This document shows positions 44,292 to 56,067 of a stretch of DNA of 64,000 bases, piece after piece (the first letter of the stretch is position 1; every line of letters begins with the position of its first letter). The DNA lies in assembly GCA_947372465.1 (NCBI GenBank), contig CANBTT010000004.1, positions 28,058 through 92,057 on the forward strand. Direction: 5' to 3'. The notes below the pieces were generated by a model. It was given only the letters and a program-made list of their open reading frames with translations. It searched no databases and was not told the origin of the DNA. The position numbers and the translations under genes were made by a program. Source of the stretch: Burkholderiales bacterium (lineage in GTDB: Bacteria > Pseudomonadota > Gammaproteobacteria > Burkholderiales > Burkholderiaceae_C).

Positions 44292-45617
44292 TCAGATGAG
44301 TGCAGACAGCGCTTGGGCCACGCTTTGCGCTGTGCTTAACTGGCTTGCTTCGACCATGACACGCACCAAGGGCTCTGTGCCACTTGCACGAATCAAAATG
44401 CGTCCCTTGTCCCCGAGTTCTTGCTCATGGTGACTGACCAAATCATTGAGTTCCTCACTGGCTTTCCATGCCACATCCGCGCCATACGGCACGTTGAGCA
44501 GCACTTGCGGAAACAAGACCACTTCTTTTAACAATTCGGCAGGCTCTTTTTGGGCACGCAGACACGTCTGTAGAACTTGCAATGCGCTGATCAAACCGTC
44601 CCCCGTTGAGTGTTTGTCCAAAGCCAACAAATGACCAGACCCTTCGCCGCCAAGAACCCAGCCCTTGTCCTCTAAAGCTTCAAGCACATAGCGATCCCCA
44701 ACCTTCGCTCGGATGAACTCTAAACCCATTTTCTGGATCGCATTCTCAACCGCCTTGTTGGTCATCAAGGTGCCCACCACCCCACCGAGTTGTTCTCCTT
44801 TGGCCACGCGCTCGCTGGCCATCAAGTACAGGAGCTCATCGCCATTGAAGAGTCGACCGTGGCGGTCCACAAACTGCAAGCGATCGGCGTCTCCATCCAA
44901 GGCCAACCCAAAATCAGCCCCTTTTTCTTTGACCATTGCAATCAAGGCCTCAGGGTGCGTGGCCCCGACGCCGTCGTTGATGTTCATGCCATTTGGGCTG
45001 CAACCCAAAGTGTGCACTTCAGCGCCCAACTCGTGAAACACGGCGGGCGCAATTTGATAGGCCGCACCATGGGCCGCATCGACCACAATCTTCAAGCCCT
45101 TCAAGGTCAAATCACCATCGAAGGTGGATTTGCAAAATTCGATGTAGCGCCCCGCTGCATCGTTCAGTCGTTTCGTTTTACCAAGGTCCGCTGAGCCCAC
45201 CCAGACAGGCGCCTGGTCCAGCATCATCTCCACAGCCCTCTCCCACTGATCGCTCAATTTGCTGCCTTTGGAGGAAAAGAATTTGATGCCGTTGTCGTGA
45301 AAGGGATTGTGGCTGGCGCTGATCACAACGCCAAGACTTGCGCGCTGCGCCCTTGTGAGATAGGCCACACCCGGTGTTGGCAATGGTCCCAAGAGAATCA
45401 CGTCCACACCGGCAGAATTAAACCCCGACTCAAGAGCCGACTCGAGCATGTAGCCTGATATCCGGGTGTCCTTGCCAATGAGGACAACGGGCTTGTGCTC
45501 TGTGTTTTTTAAAACTCGCCCCACACAATGGGCGAGCTTCAAGATGAAGTCTGGTGTGATGGGCGCTTTTCCTACATGACCACGGATGCCATCGGTACCA
45601 AAATATTTTCTGCTCAT
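44292..45617 (-). CDS. glmM: Phosphoglucosamine mutase
   Basis: [22 protein letters not shown]...[20 protein letters not shown]...[12 protein letters not shown]...GGEGSGHLL. Confidence 0.97.
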   Translation of the reverse strand: MSRKYFGTDGIRGHVGKAPITPDFILKLAHCVGRVLKNTEHKPVVLIGKDTRISGYMLESALESGFNSAGVDVILLGPLPTPGVAYLTRAQRASLGVVISASHNPFHDNGIKFFSSKGSKLSDQWERAVEMMLDQAPVWVGSADLGKTKRLNDAAGRYIEFCKSTFDGDLTLKGLKIVVDAAHGAAYQIAPAVFHELGAEVHTLGCSPNGMNINDGVGATHPEALIAMVKEKGADFGLALDGDADRLQFVDRHGRLFNGDELLYLMASERVAKGEQLGGVVGTLMTNKAVENAIQKMGLEFIRAKVGDRYVLEALEDKGWVLGGEGSGHLLALDKHSTGDGLISALQVLQTCLRAQKEPAELLKEVVLFPQVLLNVPYGADVAWKASEELNDLVSHHEQELGDKGRILIRASGTEPLVRVMVEASQLSTAQSVAQALSALI

Positions 45618-45681
45618 GGGTTTTCACTCAATGAATAATGAATCAATGTTATGCGCTTCTTGGTGCTGCTGCGTTGTGAGC

Positions 45682-46605
45682 TCAAGTTGGACTCAAGCTC
45701 GGCCCCAAACCGCTGGCATGCAACCAGACCTTGAGGCCTTCAATTGTAGGGGCCACATCGTGAACCCTGATCACCTGAGCGCCTCGCTCTATGGCCAAAA
45801 CCGCTGCAACCACGCTTGAGCTCACTCGGTTGCCCACATCCTGGCCGGTGACCGCCCCCAAAGAAGACTTTCTAGACCAGCCCATCAAAAGCGGCAAATT
45901 CCGAATGTGCAAGTGATGTTGCTGCCTTAAGAGCGAGAAGTTTTGCGCCACTGTTTTTCCAAAACCAATACCAGGATCCAGCATCAAGCGCTCCTTTGCA
46001 ATGCCTTGACGCAAGCAAGCCTGCACTCGTCCATCTAAAAACGAATTCACCTCGGCCACGACATCCCCTTGCATCGGAGAGAGCTGCATGGTTTTGGGCT
46101 CAGCGTGCATGTGCATCAAACACACTCCACACTCAAACCGACCCACCACCTCCAAAGCGTTGCCTTGCCGAAGGGCCCAAATGTCGTTGATGATGTCAAC
46201 CCCCAACTCAAGGGCACGCAACATGATCTCAGGCTTGTAAGTGTCCACTGAAACAGGCACACCCCAAGTGATCACTTCTTTCAGCACGGGCTCCAAACGC
46301 CGCCACTCCTCCTCTTGAGGCACCTCGCCAGCGCCTGGGCGGGTCGACTCTGCCCCAATGTCCAAGAGATCGGCACCCGCTTTGAGTTGAGAGGCCGCAT
46401 GCTCAAGAGAATTTTGAATCCAAATTTGGGCGCCACCTTTTGAGCTGTCAAGGCCCATCGTGTGGGTAGCAAAGGAGTCTGGCGTGACGTTCACAATCGC
46501 CATGATCTTGGGGCGCAAAAGATCGATCTCAAAACGCCGTGTCTTCCAAACAGAAAAGCGCTCTGTGTTTGGCTCGTCTTGGTCAACTGATTTCAATGGG
46601 TTCAA
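45682..46605 (-). CDS. folP: Dihydropteroate synthase (start uncertain; TTG at 46605 or 46596)
   Basis: RPKIMAIVNVTPDSFATHT...GADLLDIGAESTRPGAGEVPQEEEWRRLEPVL...LDPGIGFGKTVAQNFSLLR. The longer ORF would run through the ftsH 3' end and terminator. Confidence 0.9.
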   Translation of the reverse strand: MNPLKSVDQDEPNTERFSVWKTRRFEIDLLRPKIMAIVNVTPDSFATHTMGLDSSKGGAQIWIQNSLEHAASQLKAGADLLDIGAESTRPGAGEVPQEEEWRRLEPVLKEVITWGVPVSVDTYKPEIMLRALELGVDIINDIWALRQGNALEVVGRFECGVCLMHMHAEPKTMQLSPMQGDVVAEVNSFLDGRVQACLRQGIAKERLMLDPGIGFGKTVAQNFSLLRQQHHLHIRNLPLLMGWSRKSSLGAVTGQDVGNRVSSSVVAAVLAIERGAQVIRVHDVAPTIEGLKVWLHASGLGPSLSPT

Positions 46606-46617
46606 AACAAGGGTTTC

Positions 46618-46656
46618 ACTAAAAAAAAGCCCCGAACATCCGAAGAGTTGGGGCCT
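46618..46656 (-). terminator. Rho-independent terminator downstream of ftsH
   Basis: Minus strand GCCCCAAC-TCTTCGGAT-GTTCGGGGC-TTTTTTTT. Confidence 0.8.
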
Positions 46657-46681
46657 TGCAGTTTGTGCACCTGTGAGGGTG

Positions 46682-48595
46682 TTAAACCGGGTGAGTGGCA
46701 GGCGTTGGGTGTACAGCAGGGGTTCCACCGCCACCATCACCAGACGGGGGCACGCGAGGCGTCCAGTCTTTGGGGGGCCTTGGGGGACGACCCGCCATGA
46801 TGTCATCAAGTTGCTCGGTGTCAATGGTCTCCCACTCCAAGAGCGCCTTGGCCATCGCGTGCATGTGATCCGAGTGCTCCTCAATCAAGCGACGGGCCAA
46901 TGCATATTGGTTATCGATGATTTTTCTCACCTCTTGATCCACCTTTTGCATGGTCGATTCGCTCATGTTGGTGGTCTTGGTGACTGAACGCCCCAAAAAC
47001 ACCTCACCCTCATTTTCTGCATAGACCATGGGGCCTAGAGCCTCGGTCATGCCGTAACGCATGACCATGTCTCTGGCAATTTGCGTTGCACGCTCAAAGT
47101 CGTTGCTCGCACCAGTGGTCATTTGGTTCATGAACACTTCTTCAGCAATGCGTCCACCAAAGAGCATGCTGATTTGATTGAGCATGTATTCGCGGTCATA
47201 GCTGTAGCGGTCCTTCTCGGGCAAACTCATCGTGACACCCAAAGCCCTTCCCCTTGGAATGATGGTGACCTTGTGAACGGGGTCGCATTTGGGCAGCAAT
47301 TTACCAATCAAGGCATGACCTGATTCGTGGTAAGCCGTGTTGGTTCTCTCCTCCTCTGGCATGACCATGCTTTTGCGCTCAGGACCCATCAGAATTTTGT
47401 CCTTGGCTTTTTCAAAGTCCACCATCTCAACCACTCTGGCGTTTCTGCGAGCCGCCATCAAGGCCGCTTCATTGCAAAGGTTGGCCAAATCTGCACCACT
47501 CATACCAGGCGTGCCACGAGCAATGACGCTTGGCTGAACATCCTGACCAATGGGTACTTTTCTCATGTGAACGTTCAAAATTTGCTCACGACCTCTGATG
47601 TCTGGCAAGGTCACATAGACTTGGCGATCAAAGCGACCAGGTCTTAAAAGTGCCGCATCTAAGATATCGGGACGATTGGTGGCGGCCACCACAATCACGC
47701 CTAAATTGGTTTCAAATCCGTCCATTTCAACGAGCATTTGATTGAGTGTCTGTTCGCGCTCATCATTGCCCCCGCCCAAGCCAGCACCCCTTTGGCGACC
47801 CACGGCATCGATTTCGTCAATGAAAATAATGCAAGGTGCATTCTTTTTGGCATTTTCAAACATATCGCGAACGCGAGCAGCGCCCACACCCACAAACATC
47901 TCAACAAAGTCTGAACCAGAGATGCTAAAAAAGGGCACCTTGGCTTCACCCGCAATGCCTTTGGCCAGCAAAGTCTTGCCCGTTCCTGGAGGGCCCACCA
48001 ACAGCAAGCCTCTCGGGATGCGACCACCCAGCTTTTGAAACTTTTGGGGATCTTTTAAAAAGTCCACCACTTCCTTGACCTCTTCCTTGGCCTCGTCACA
48101 ACCGGCCACGTCCGCAAAGGTCACGGTGTTGTTGTTCTCATCGAGCATGCGCGCTTTGCTTTTACCAAAGCTAAAAGCGCCTCCCTTGCCGCCACCTTGC
48201 ATTTGACGCATGAAGTAAATCCACACACCGATCAAAAGCAACATGGGCCCCCAACTGACCAAGAGGGTCATGATGAGAGAGCCCTCTTCACGCGGTTTGA
48301 CATCAAATTTCACGCCATTGGCAATCAAATCGCCCACCAAACCACGGTCCAAATAAGTCGCATTGGTGCGAACTTTTCTCTCGTCGTTGGTCACCGCGAT
48401 GATCTCTGTGCCACCTTGACCCTCTTGAATGGTGGCCGTTTTAATGCGCTTGGATTTGACCTCTTCTAGAAAGTCAGAGTACCCCATGTAACTGGCGCTG
48501 CCCGCAGCGGTTTTATCAAACTGCTTGAACACCGTGAACAAGACGAGGGCAATGACGAGCCATACGGCAACTTTTGAGAACCATTGATTATTCAA
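46682..48595 (-). CDS. ftsH: ATP-dependent zinc metalloprotease FtsH (TTG start)
   Basis: [26 protein letters not shown]...[33 protein letters not shown]...[21 protein letters not shown] lies 5' of the TTG at 48595. Confidence 0.97.
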   Translation of the reverse strand: MNNQWFSKVAVWLVIALVLFTVFKQFDKTAAGSASYMGYSDFLEEVKSKRIKTATIQEGQGGTEIIAVTNDERKVRTNATYLDRGLVGDLIANGVKFDVKPREEGSLIMTLLVSWGPMLLLIGVWIYFMRQMQGGGKGGAFSFGKSKARMLDENNNTVTFADVAGCDEAKEEVKEVVDFLKDPQKFQKLGGRIPRGLLLVGPPGTGKTLLAKGIAGEAKVPFFSISGSDFVEMFVGVGAARVRDMFENAKKNAPCIIFIDEIDAVGRQRGAGLGGGNDEREQTLNQMLVEMDGFETNLGVIVVAATNRPDILDAALLRPGRFDRQVYVTLPDIRGREQILNVHMRKVPIGQDVQPSVIARGTPGMSGADLANLCNEAALMAARRNARVVEMVDFEKAKDKILMGPERKSMVMPEEERTNTAYHESGHALIGKLLPKCDPVHKVTIIPRGRALGVTMSLPEKDRYSYDREYMLNQISMLFGGRIAEEVFMNQMTTGASNDFERATQIARDMVMRYGMTEALGPMVYAENEGEVFLGRSVTKTTNMSESTMQKVDQEVRKIIDNQYALARRLIEEHSDHMHAMAKALLEWETIDTEQLDDIMAGRPPRPPKDWTPRVPPSGDGGGGTPAVHPTPATHPV

Positions 48596-48855
48596 TGAAA
48601 GCTCCAATCGGAAATAAAACACAAAAGACTGACAAACATATGAACCCCATTTTAGGCATTTCAAGGGCGAAGAAAACTATTTTTCAACATTTAATCCCCT
48701 TTTTGGAGCCTGTCTACGACAAATTAGCCACGGGCTTTGCCTTTTCCGCACTTTGCATCACGCCAAATCGGTGCAAGCCCCAAGGGCAACAAGGCTTCAA
48801 GACACACAAAAGTGCACACATCAAACCCCAATGCCCCTATAAAGGCTAGGTCCTT

Positions 48856-49539
48856 TCAAGCCTGAAGGTCTGACTTGATTTTGTCCAGCTTCAAACCCAT
48901 TCCAACCAAAAAGGTCTCAGAGGACTTGTCCCTGGACGCCTTGGGTTTGATGGGTTTGACCTTCAGAAAATGATCCTTGAAGAGTTTGACCAATTGGCTG
49001 TAGCCACTGCCATGAAAGACCTTGACCACCAAAGCCCCTTCGGGCTTCATGTGCCCCATGCAAAACTCAAGCGCCAGCTCCACCAAATGCTCAATGCGTG
49101 CCGCATCAGAAGACTCGATGCCAGACAAATTGGGGGCCATGTCTGAGACCACCACGTCGGCCATTTGACCGAGCATGGCTTCTTGCAAGGCCAAAGACAC
49201 CGCCGGCTCTCTGAAGTCGCCTTGCATGAACAGCACGCCTTCAACAGGCTCCATGGGCAAGAGATCAAGTGCCAAAATGGTCCCATTCAACGCCCCCACT
49301 GCCGCACCTTCAGGCGACAACTTTCTTCTCAAGTATTGACTCCAAGCGCCCGGGGCGCTGCCCAAATCGACCACCAAGTCGCCAGGCTTGATGAGTTTGA
49401 GTTGCTCATCGATCTCTTTGAGCTTGTAGGCCGCGCGCGCGCGGTACCCCTCTTTCTTTGCCAACTTGACGTACGTGTCGTTGACATGGTCGTTTAACCA
49501 CGCTTTATTGACTTTTTTGCTTTTAGTATTGATCTTCAA
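48856..49539 (-). CDS. rlmE: 23S rRNA (uridine-2'-O)-methyltransferase RlmE (FtsJ/RrmJ)
   Basis: [43 protein letters not shown]...[22 protein letters not shown]...[13 protein letters not shown]. Confidence 0.96.
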   Translation of the reverse strand: MKINTKSKKVNKAWLNDHVNDTYVKLAKKEGYRARAAYKLKEIDEQLKLIKPGDLVVDLGSAPGAWSQYLRRKLSPEGAAVGALNGTILALDLLPMEPVEGVLFMQGDFREPAVSLALQEAMLGQMADVVVSDMAPNLSGIESSDAARIEHLVELALEFCMGHMKPEGALVVKVFHGSGYSQLVKLFKDHFLKVKPIKPKASRDKSSETFLVGMGLKLDKIKSDLQA

Positions 49540-49576
49540 TGAAGTGTCTTCCCTTTAACGGTGGATAATACCCATT

Positions 49577-50050
49577 ATGACTGCAATTATTCTTACCCCC
49601 GCCCTAAGACGCGAGCGCCGTGCGCTTGCCCACCACCTTGACCCCGTTGTGATGATCGGCTCTGATGGACTCACCGCCGCCGTGATCAAGGAAGTGGACC
49701 ATGCCTTGAGTGCCCATGGACTCATCAAGGTGCGTGTTCACGGAGACGACCGCAAAGCACGCGAAGAGATGTACATCGCCTTGGCCGACCAATTGAACGC
49801 GGCCCCTATTCAGCACATCGGTAAACTTTTTGTGCTTTGGCGCTATCAACCGCCCAAAGAACATGTGATCGATGAAGACCGCAAACCAGGTCCAAGAGAC
49901 TTCAAGGTTTTGAAATACTCCTCGCGCGGTGGCCAACGCCCCGAAGTTCGCACTCTCAGAGTGCTTGGCAACCAACGCCTCACCCCAGGCGGCCAAGTCA
50001 AACGTGCAAAACCCAAACAAAAGTCGATCAAAAAATCTTCTTTGGGATGA
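49577..50050 (+). CDS. yhbY: CRS1/YhbY-type RNA-binding protein
   Basis: LTPALRRERRALAHHLDPVVMIGSDGLTAAVIKEVDHALSAHGLIKVRVHGDDRKAREEMYIALADQLNAAPIQHIGKLFVLWR. Confidence 0.92.
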   Translation: MTAIILTPALRRERRALAHHLDPVVMIGSDGLTAAVIKEVDHALSAHGLIKVRVHGDDRKAREEMYIALADQLNAAPIQHIGKLFVLWRYQPPKEHVIDEDRKPGPRDFKVLKYSSRGGQRPEVRTLRVLGNQRLTPGGQVKRAKPKQKSIKKSSLG

Positions 50051-50053
50051 GCC

Positions 50054-50512
50054 CTAAGACGGCAAAGCGCTTTTAAAGCAGCGCTTTGCGTCCTGGATGA
50101 GCAAGGCGCCCGACAACAACCACATCAGTACAAAGGCCAAACTGCCCAAGGCGTGCCAAAGCGCTCGGTTTTCGCCCGCCTTGATCTGAGGAATGATGCC
50201 CCAAAGCATGCACGCACTCACCAGCAAAGCCAAGAGCCCTAAAAGCAACACCGTGCGCTTGTTTGCACCACTGCCTTTGGCTGGCCTTGACCGCACCCAC
50301 ACGGCGCACACAACGCTCAAAGAAGCACACACCAAACTCAGTTGAGTGCTCCACACAAACAAGCTCTGAGCAACACCGCCTGCAAGCGCTTTGACTTCAA
50401 GGCTTCTAAAAAGAAGGGGCACCACCACAGCCCCGATGGCCCCGAGCGCACCCCACCAAAAAGCAAACAGCAAAAACCGAGCTCTTGAGAGTACAAAAAA
50501 CAGGATGTTCAA
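50054..50512 (-). CDS. DUF4149-like integral membrane protein
   Basis: Four hydrophobic segments (FLLFAFWWGALGAIGAVVVPLLF...LFVWSTQLSLVCASLSVVC); position between greA and yhbY matches the usual betaproteobacterial order. Confidence 0.7.
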   Translation of the reverse strand: MNILFFVLSRARFLLFAFWWGALGAIGAVVVPLLFRSLEVKALAGGVAQSLFVWSTQLSLVCASLSVVCAVWVRSRPAKGSGANKRTVLLLGLLALLVSACMLWGIIPQIKAGENRALWHALGSLAFVLMWLLSGALLIQDAKRCFKSALPS

Positions 50513-50551
50513 AACATCAGGGGATCGGGGATCCCCGCGTTGAGGGGCGGC

Positions 50552-51028
50552 TTAGAGATAAGAGACGGAGACAATTTCATAACGTTTCTCCCCCCCAGGT
50601 GCTTGAACGATGGCCAAGTCCCCCTCTTCTTTGCCAATGAGGGCTCGCGCAATGGGACTGGAGATGTTGATCAAGCCCAGCTTTAAATCCGCCTCATCCT
50701 CGCCCACGATTTGGTACTTGACTTGCTCAGAGGTGCTCTCCTCCTCAAGCATCACCGTCGCACCAAAGACCACCTTGCCATCTGCATCCACAGCCGAGGG
50801 GTCAATGATCTGAGCCATGGACAGCTTGCTCTCCACCTCCTGAATACGACCTTCTATAAAGCCCTGACGATCCTTGGCCGCATCGTATTCAGCGTTCTCG
50901 CTCAAATCGCCCTGTGCTCTCGCCTCAGCAATCGCATTGATCACCGAGGGGCGGTCCACCGTCTTCAAACGGTGGAGTTCTTCCTTGAGCTTTTCTGCAC
51001 CCTTTTTTGTAATGGGAATCGTCGCCAT
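50552..51028 (-). CDS. greA: Transcription elongation factor GreA
   Basis: [69 protein letters not shown]...[14 protein letters not shown]. Confidence 0.97.
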   Translation of the reverse strand: MATIPITKKGAEKLKEELHRLKTVDRPSVINAIAEARAQGDLSENAEYDAAKDRQGFIEGRIQEVESKLSMAQIIDPSAVDADGKVVFGATVMLEEESTSEQVKYQIVGEDEADLKLGLINISSPIARALIGKEEGDLAIVQAPGGEKRYEIVSVSYL

Positions 51029-51199
51029 GGTCTTCAAATCCTAAAGAAAAAACCGCCGGGAAATTGAATTTCCAGCGGTATCAAATGTACCAATGATCTT
51101 CTTGATCACGCTTTGCCAGCAATGCAGGCCGCTCAACACTTGTAGCGCCCCCACGGCTTTGAGACCGTGCCTTCTATTATGAACCAAAATGTGCCCTCC

Positions 51200-51236
51200 A
51201 AAGCCCCCAAAGGGCGCCTTGGGGGGCTCACTTTGG
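51200..51236 (-). terminator. GC-rich hairpin immediately after carB (terminator or REP-like element)
   Basis: AGCCCCCAAAGG-GCG-CCTTGGGGGGCT, near-perfect inverted repeat adjoining the carB stop; only a short T-run on the minus strand. Confidence 0.5.
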
Positions 51237-51238
51237 CA

Positions 51239-54200
51239 TCAATGCAACTGCGCGTGCAACTCCTGAATGGAGTAAACCTCAAGGTGATCCAAGTACTTCA
51301 TGCCTTGTACCGCCGCTTGAGCGCCCGCAATGGTTGTAAATGTTGTGACACGGGCCAAAAGGGCAGAGGTGCGAATTTGCCTGGAGTCGGCAATGGCGTT
51401 TCTTCTCTCTTCCACCGTATTGATCACCAACGCCACCTCGTTGTTCTTGATCATATCGACCACATGGGGACGACCTTCTGTCACCTTGTTCACCAACGTG
51501 ACCTCAATGCCAGCGGCCCTGATGGCCAAGGCTGTCCCCTTGGTGGCCACCAACTCAAAGCCCATCGCAACCAGCTCCTTGGCAATCAGCACCGCCTTGG
51601 GCTTGTCGGCATTTTTCACCGTCAAGAACACTTTTTTGATCGCATCTTTGGGTGAAGGCAACTTGGTACCGGCCGCAATCTGGCTCTTGACAAAGGCCTC
51701 ACCAAAGGTCTTGCCCACGCCCATGACCTCGCCCGTGGACTTCATCTCTGGACCCAAAATGGTGTCCACCCCTGGAAATTTCACGAAGGGAAAGACCGCC
51801 TCTTTGACGCTGAAATAAGGAGGATTGACCTCATGAACAATGCCCTGTGAAGCCAAAGACTGTCCAGCCATGCAGCGAGCGGCCACTTTGGCCAACTGTA
51901 TACCTGTGGCTTTGGAGACATAGGGGACCGTTCTTGAGGCCCGTGGATTGACCTCAAGGACATAGATCACATCTTGCTCATGTTGTTTTTGAATGGCAAA
52001 CTGCACGTTCATCAACCCCACCACCCTGAGCGCCTTGGCCATGGCCGCGGTCTGGCGTTTGAGCTCATCAATGGTGGCCTGGGACAAGGAGTAAGGAGGC
52101 AAGGAGCAGGCCGAGTCGCCGCTGTGCACGCCCGCTTGCTCAATGTGCTCCATGACACCTCCAATGAAGGTGACCTCACCGTCACTCAGACAATCCACAT
52201 CACACTCAATCGCATCGTTCAAGAACCTGTCCAAGAGCACCGGTGAGTCATGGCTCACCTTCACCGCTTCACGCATGTAGCGCTCAAGGTCTCGCTGCTC
52301 GTGCACAATTTCCATGGCTCGCCCACCCAGCACATAACTGGGGCGCACAACCAAGGGGTAACCCAAAATCTCAGCCCTCTCCAAGGCCTCGGCTTCTGTT
52401 CTGGCCGTGGCATTGGGGGGCTGTCTCAAGCCCAGTTCTTGGAGGAGCTTTTGGAATCTCTCTCTGTCCTCGGCCGCATCAATCATATCGGGACTCGTAC
52501 CAATGATGGGCACACCCGCGGCCTCTAAACCCAGTGCCAATTTCAAAGGCGTTTGTCCGCCGTATTGAACGATCACGCCAAAGGGCTTTTCTTTGTCCAC
52601 AATTTCCAAGACATCTTCAAGCGTCAAGGGCTCAAAATAGAGCCTGTCGCTCGTGTCGTAATCGGTGGACACGGTCTCAGGGTTGCAGTTGACCATGATG
52701 GTCTCGTAGCCATCTTCTCGCAAAGCCATGGCGGCGTGAACACAGCAGTAATCAAATTCAATCCCTTGCCCAATTCGGTTGGGCCCACCACCGAGCACCA
52801 TGATTTTTTTGGCATTGGTGGGAGCGGCCTCGCACTCTTGATCGTAAGTGGAGTACATGTAGGCGGTTTTGGTCTCAAACTCCGCTGCACACGTGTCCAC
52901 CCGTTTGTAAACGGGGCGTATGCCTTTGATGTGTCGCGCTTGGCGAACTTGGGCTTCGGTGGTCTTGAGCAACTTGGCCAATCGACGATCTGAAAACCCT
53001 TTTTGTTTGAGTTGCCTCAACTCTTGCGTCGAGAGGGCTCCTAAACTTGAACGCTCAAGTTCCAACTCAATTTTGACAATTTCTTCGATTTGTCTCAAAA
53101 ACCAAGGATCGATCTTGGTGAGGTCATGCACCTCTTGCACAGACATGCCCAAAGCGAATGCGTCCCCCACATACCAAATGCGATCAGGTCCTGGCGCGCC
53201 CAATTCTTTTTCCAAAACCTCTCGGTCTTGGGTCTTTTCGTTCATCCCGTCAACACCCACCTCAAGCCCCCTGAGCGCTTTTTGGAAGGACTCTTGAAAG
53301 GTGCGCCCCATGGCCATGACTTCACCCACAGATTTCATCTGTGTGGTCAAGCGCGAGTCGGCTTGAGGAAACTTTTCAAATGCAAAACGCGGTATTTTCG
53401 TGACCACGTAGTCAATGCTGGGCTCAAAACTGGCAGGCGTTTGCCCACCCGTGATGTCGTTTTTGAGCTCATCCAAGGTGTACCCCACCGCCAACTTGGC
53501 CGCGACCTTGGCAATCGGAAAGCCCGTGGCCTTGGAGGCCAAGGCGGACGAACGAGAGACCCGTGGGTTCATCTCGATGACCACCATTCTGCCGTCCACA
53601 GGGTTGATGGAGAACTGCACATTGGAGCCCCCCGTGTCCACGCCAATTTCTCTGAGAACGGCCAATGAGGCATTCCTCAAAATTTGATACTCTTTGTCCG
53701 TGAGGGTCTGCGCAGGCGCCACGGTGATTGAGTCGCCCGTGTGAACCCCCATGGGGTCCAAATTCTCAATGGAGCACACAATGATGCAGTTGTCTGCCTT
53801 GTCGCGCACCACTTCCATCTCGTACTCTTTCCACCCCAAGAGCGACTCTTCAATGAGCAACTCGTGTGTCGGGGAAGCCTCAAGCCCGCGCTTGCAAATG
53901 GTTTCAAACTCTTCGGCGTTGTAGGCGATACCGCCCCCCGTTCCACCCAAAGTAAAACTGGGACGAATGACCACAGGAAAACCAACGGTCTTTTGTACAT
54001 CCCAGGCCTCTTGCAAGGAGTGTGCGATGCCTGACCTGGCAGACCCCAAGCCAATTTTGCTCATGGCGTCCTTGAACTTCAAGCGGTCTTCGGCCTTGTC
54101 AATGGCCTCTGGGGTGGCGCCAATCAACTCAACCTTGTATTTGTCCAAAATGCCGTGGTGCCACAAGTCCAGCGCACAATTGAGCGCTGTTTGCCCACCC

Positions 54201-54469
54201 ATTGTTGGCAAAATGGCGTCAGGCTTTTCTTTGGCAATGATTTTCTCAACCGTTTGCCAAGTGATGGGTTCGATGTAGGTGACATCCGCCGTTGCCGGGT
54301 CGGTCATGATCGTGGCGGGATTGCTGTTGATCAAAATGACCTTGTAGCCCTCCTCTCGCAACGCCTTACAGGCCTGAACACCGGAGTAATCAAACTCACA
54401 CGCCTGTCCAATAATGATGGGGCCAGCCCCAATGATCAAAATACTTTTAAGGTCTTGTCTTTTAGGCAT
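51239..54469 (-). CDS. carB: Carbamoyl-phosphate synthase large subunit
   Basis: [58 protein letters not shown]...; full-length 1076 aa. Confidence 0.99.
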   Translation of the reverse strand: MPKRQDLKSILIIGAGPIIIGQACEFDYSGVQACKALREEGYKVILINSNPATIMTDPATADVTYIEPITWQTVEKIIAKEKPDAILPTMGGQTALNCALDLWHHGILDKYKVELIGATPEAIDKAEDRLKFKDAMSKIGLGSARSGIAHSLQEAWDVQKTVGFPVVIRPSFTLGGTGGGIAYNAEEFETICKRGLEASPTHELLIEESLLGWKEYEMEVVRDKADNCIIVCSIENLDPMGVHTGDSITVAPAQTLTDKEYQILRNASLAVLREIGVDTGGSNVQFSINPVDGRMVVIEMNPRVSRSSALASKATGFPIAKVAAKLAVGYTLDELKNDITGGQTPASFEPSIDYVVTKIPRFAFEKFPQADSRLTTQMKSVGEVMAMGRTFQESFQKALRGLEVGVDGMNEKTQDREVLEKELGAPGPDRIWYVGDAFALGMSVQEVHDLTKIDPWFLRQIEEIVKIELELERSSLGALSTQELRQLKQKGFSDRRLAKLLKTTEAQVRQARHIKGIRPVYKRVDTCAAEFETKTAYMYSTYDQECEAAPTNAKKIMVLGGGPNRIGQGIEFDYCCVHAAMALREDGYETIMVNCNPETVSTDYDTSDRLYFEPLTLEDVLEIVDKEKPFGVIVQYGGQTPLKLALGLEAAGVPIIGTSPDMIDAAEDRERFQKLLQELGLRQPPNATARTEAEALERAEILGYPLVVRPSYVLGGRAMEIVHEQRDLERYMREAVKVSHDSPVLLDRFLNDAIECDVDCLSDGEVTFIGGVMEHIEQAGVHSGDSACSLPPYSLSQATIDELKRQTAAMAKALRVVGLMNVQFAIQKQHEQDVIYVLEVNPRASRTVPYVSKATGIQLAKVAARCMAGQSLASQGIVHEVNPPYFSVKEAVFPFVKFPGVDTILGPEMKSTGEVMGVGKTFGEAFVKSQIAAGTKLPSPKDAIKKVFLTVKNADKPKAVLIAKELVAMGFELVATKGTALAIRAAGIEVTLVNKVTEGRPHVVDMIKNNEVALVINTVEERRNAIADSRQIRTSALLARVTTFTTIAGAQAAVQGMKYLDHLEVYSIQELHAQLH

Positions 54470-55634
54470 GGGTAGTGGTCTCCATCAAATGGATGAAGCG
54501 ATCAAACAGGTAAGCAATGTCGTGGGGGCCAGGGGAAGCCTCAGGGTGCCCCTGGAAACAAAAGGCAGGTTGATCGGTTCTTTGCAAACCTTGCAATGAA
54601 CCATCAAAAAGAGAAACGTGCGTGACCTTCAAATTGGCTGGCAACTGAGTGGCATCCACTGCAAACCCATGGTTTTGAGAGGTGATGCACACACGGCCCG
54701 TGTCCAAATCCTTCACGGGGTGGTTTGCACCATGGTGGCCAAACTTCATCTTGTAGGTCTTCGCACCACTGGCCAAGGCCATGATCTGGTGACCCAAACA
54801 AATCCCAAAGGTCGGGATGCCTTGATTGATCAAGGTTTTGGCCGCCTCAATGGCGTAATCACAAGGCTGGGGGTCGCCAGGACCATTGGAGAGAAAAATA
54901 CCATCAGGGTTCAAGGCCAAGACCTCTTTGACCGAGGTCTTGGCCGGGACCACGGTGACGTCACAACCGCGCTCAACCAGCATGCGCAAGATGTTTTTCT
55001 TCACGCCAAAATCAAATGCAACCACTTTGTATTTGGCGACCAAAGGCTTTGCGTAGCCCGCACCGAGTTGCCACTCGCCTTCCTCAAAGCGATAGGTGCG
55101 GTGCGTGCTCACCTCTTGGGCCAAATCAAGTCCCGCCATGCTTTTGGCCGACTTGGCCAAATCGATGGCTTTGGCAATGAGCTCCGGGGTGATGGATTGC
55201 CCCATCTCAAGCGCCAAAATAGCACCATTTTGTGCACCCTTGGTTCTCAAGACACGCGTCAAAGCACGGGTATCGATTCCACAAATACCGAGTTTGTTTT
55301 CTGCTTTGAGGTAGCTTTCTAAGGACTGCTCGCTCCTGAAGTTCGAAGGCGCCTGGGGCAGATCCTTGATGATCAAACCTTGGGCATGGATTTGAGTGGA
55401 CTCGCAATCCTCGGCATTGATGCCGTAGTTGCCAATGTGGGGATACGTCAAGGTCACCAGTTGATGGGCATAACTTGGATCGGTCAATATTTCTTGATAG
55501 CCCGTCATGGAGGTGTTGAAAACAACCTCTCCAACGGTTTGACCTGCGGCGCCGAGGCTGAGGCCTTCAAAGACTGTGCCGTCTGCTAACGCCAAAATGG
55601 CTGGTGGGGTTTTACCCTGAAGAGACAAAAGCAC
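54462..55634 (-). CDS. carA: Carbamoyl-phosphate synthase small subunit
   Basis: [60 protein letters not shown]...[32 protein letters not shown]. Confidence 0.98.
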   Translation of the reverse strand: MLLSLQGKTPPAILALADGTVFEGLSLGAAGQTVGEVVFNTSMTGYQEILTDPSYAHQLVTLTYPHIGNYGINAEDCESTQIHAQGLIIKDLPQAPSNFRSEQSLESYLKAENKLGICGIDTRALTRVLRTKGAQNGAILALEMGQSITPELIAKAIDLAKSAKSMAGLDLAQEVSTHRTYRFEEGEWQLGAGYAKPLVAKYKVVAFDFGVKKNILRMLVERGCDVTVVPAKTSVKEVLALNPDGIFLSNGPGDPQPCDYAIEAAKTLINQGIPTFGICLGHQIMALASGAKTYKMKFGHHGANHPVKDLDTGRVCITSQNHGFAVDATQLPANLKVTHVSLFDGSLQGLQRTDQPAFCFQGHPEASPGPHDIAYLFDRFIHLMETTTHA

Positions 55635-55795
55635 TGGGTTCTCCGTATGTGTTCGGTGACGCCCTTAGCGCACACAAATTGTCTTCATCTCGCAAATGAC
55701 GCGCTAGAAGCTTGTGCTTTTGGCTTTGGTGAATGCTAAACTTGTTTGAGCTTGGGGGCGTGCAGTAATGTAATGATTGCTTAAAAAAGCCTCCC

Positions 55796-55801
55796 ATTAT
55801 A
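55796..55801 (-). promoter_or_regulatory. Candidate -10 element of carAB
   Basis: Minus strand GGTGCACTATAATGGGA; perfect TATAAT, poor -35. Confidence 0.4.
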
Positions 55802-56067
55802 GTGCACCAAGCACTGCGCTTGAGAAAGGCTTGGCGCTATATTTTTTTCACTGCTGAGGACAATTCTTCTTCAATTTCTTCCTCCTTGTTCAAGTCATGC
55901 CCTAAAAACCATCCATCGGTGCTTGGCTAGACCCCAAGGACTTGGACTGGAGCAAATTAATCCCATAGTTAACTTTTTTAAAGCACAAAGCGCTTGGCGA
56001 GACAAAAAGCCCCAAAAAAGTCCAAGGTCGGACAGTTCAAAATCGCCCGCCAGCAGGTTCTAAGCAA

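Noticed and set aside
46606-46884. folP ORF start at 46884
   Set aside because: The extension runs through the ftsH terminator and the ftsH 3' coding region; the DHPS core begins just before WKTRRFEIDLLRPKIMAIVNVTPDSF.
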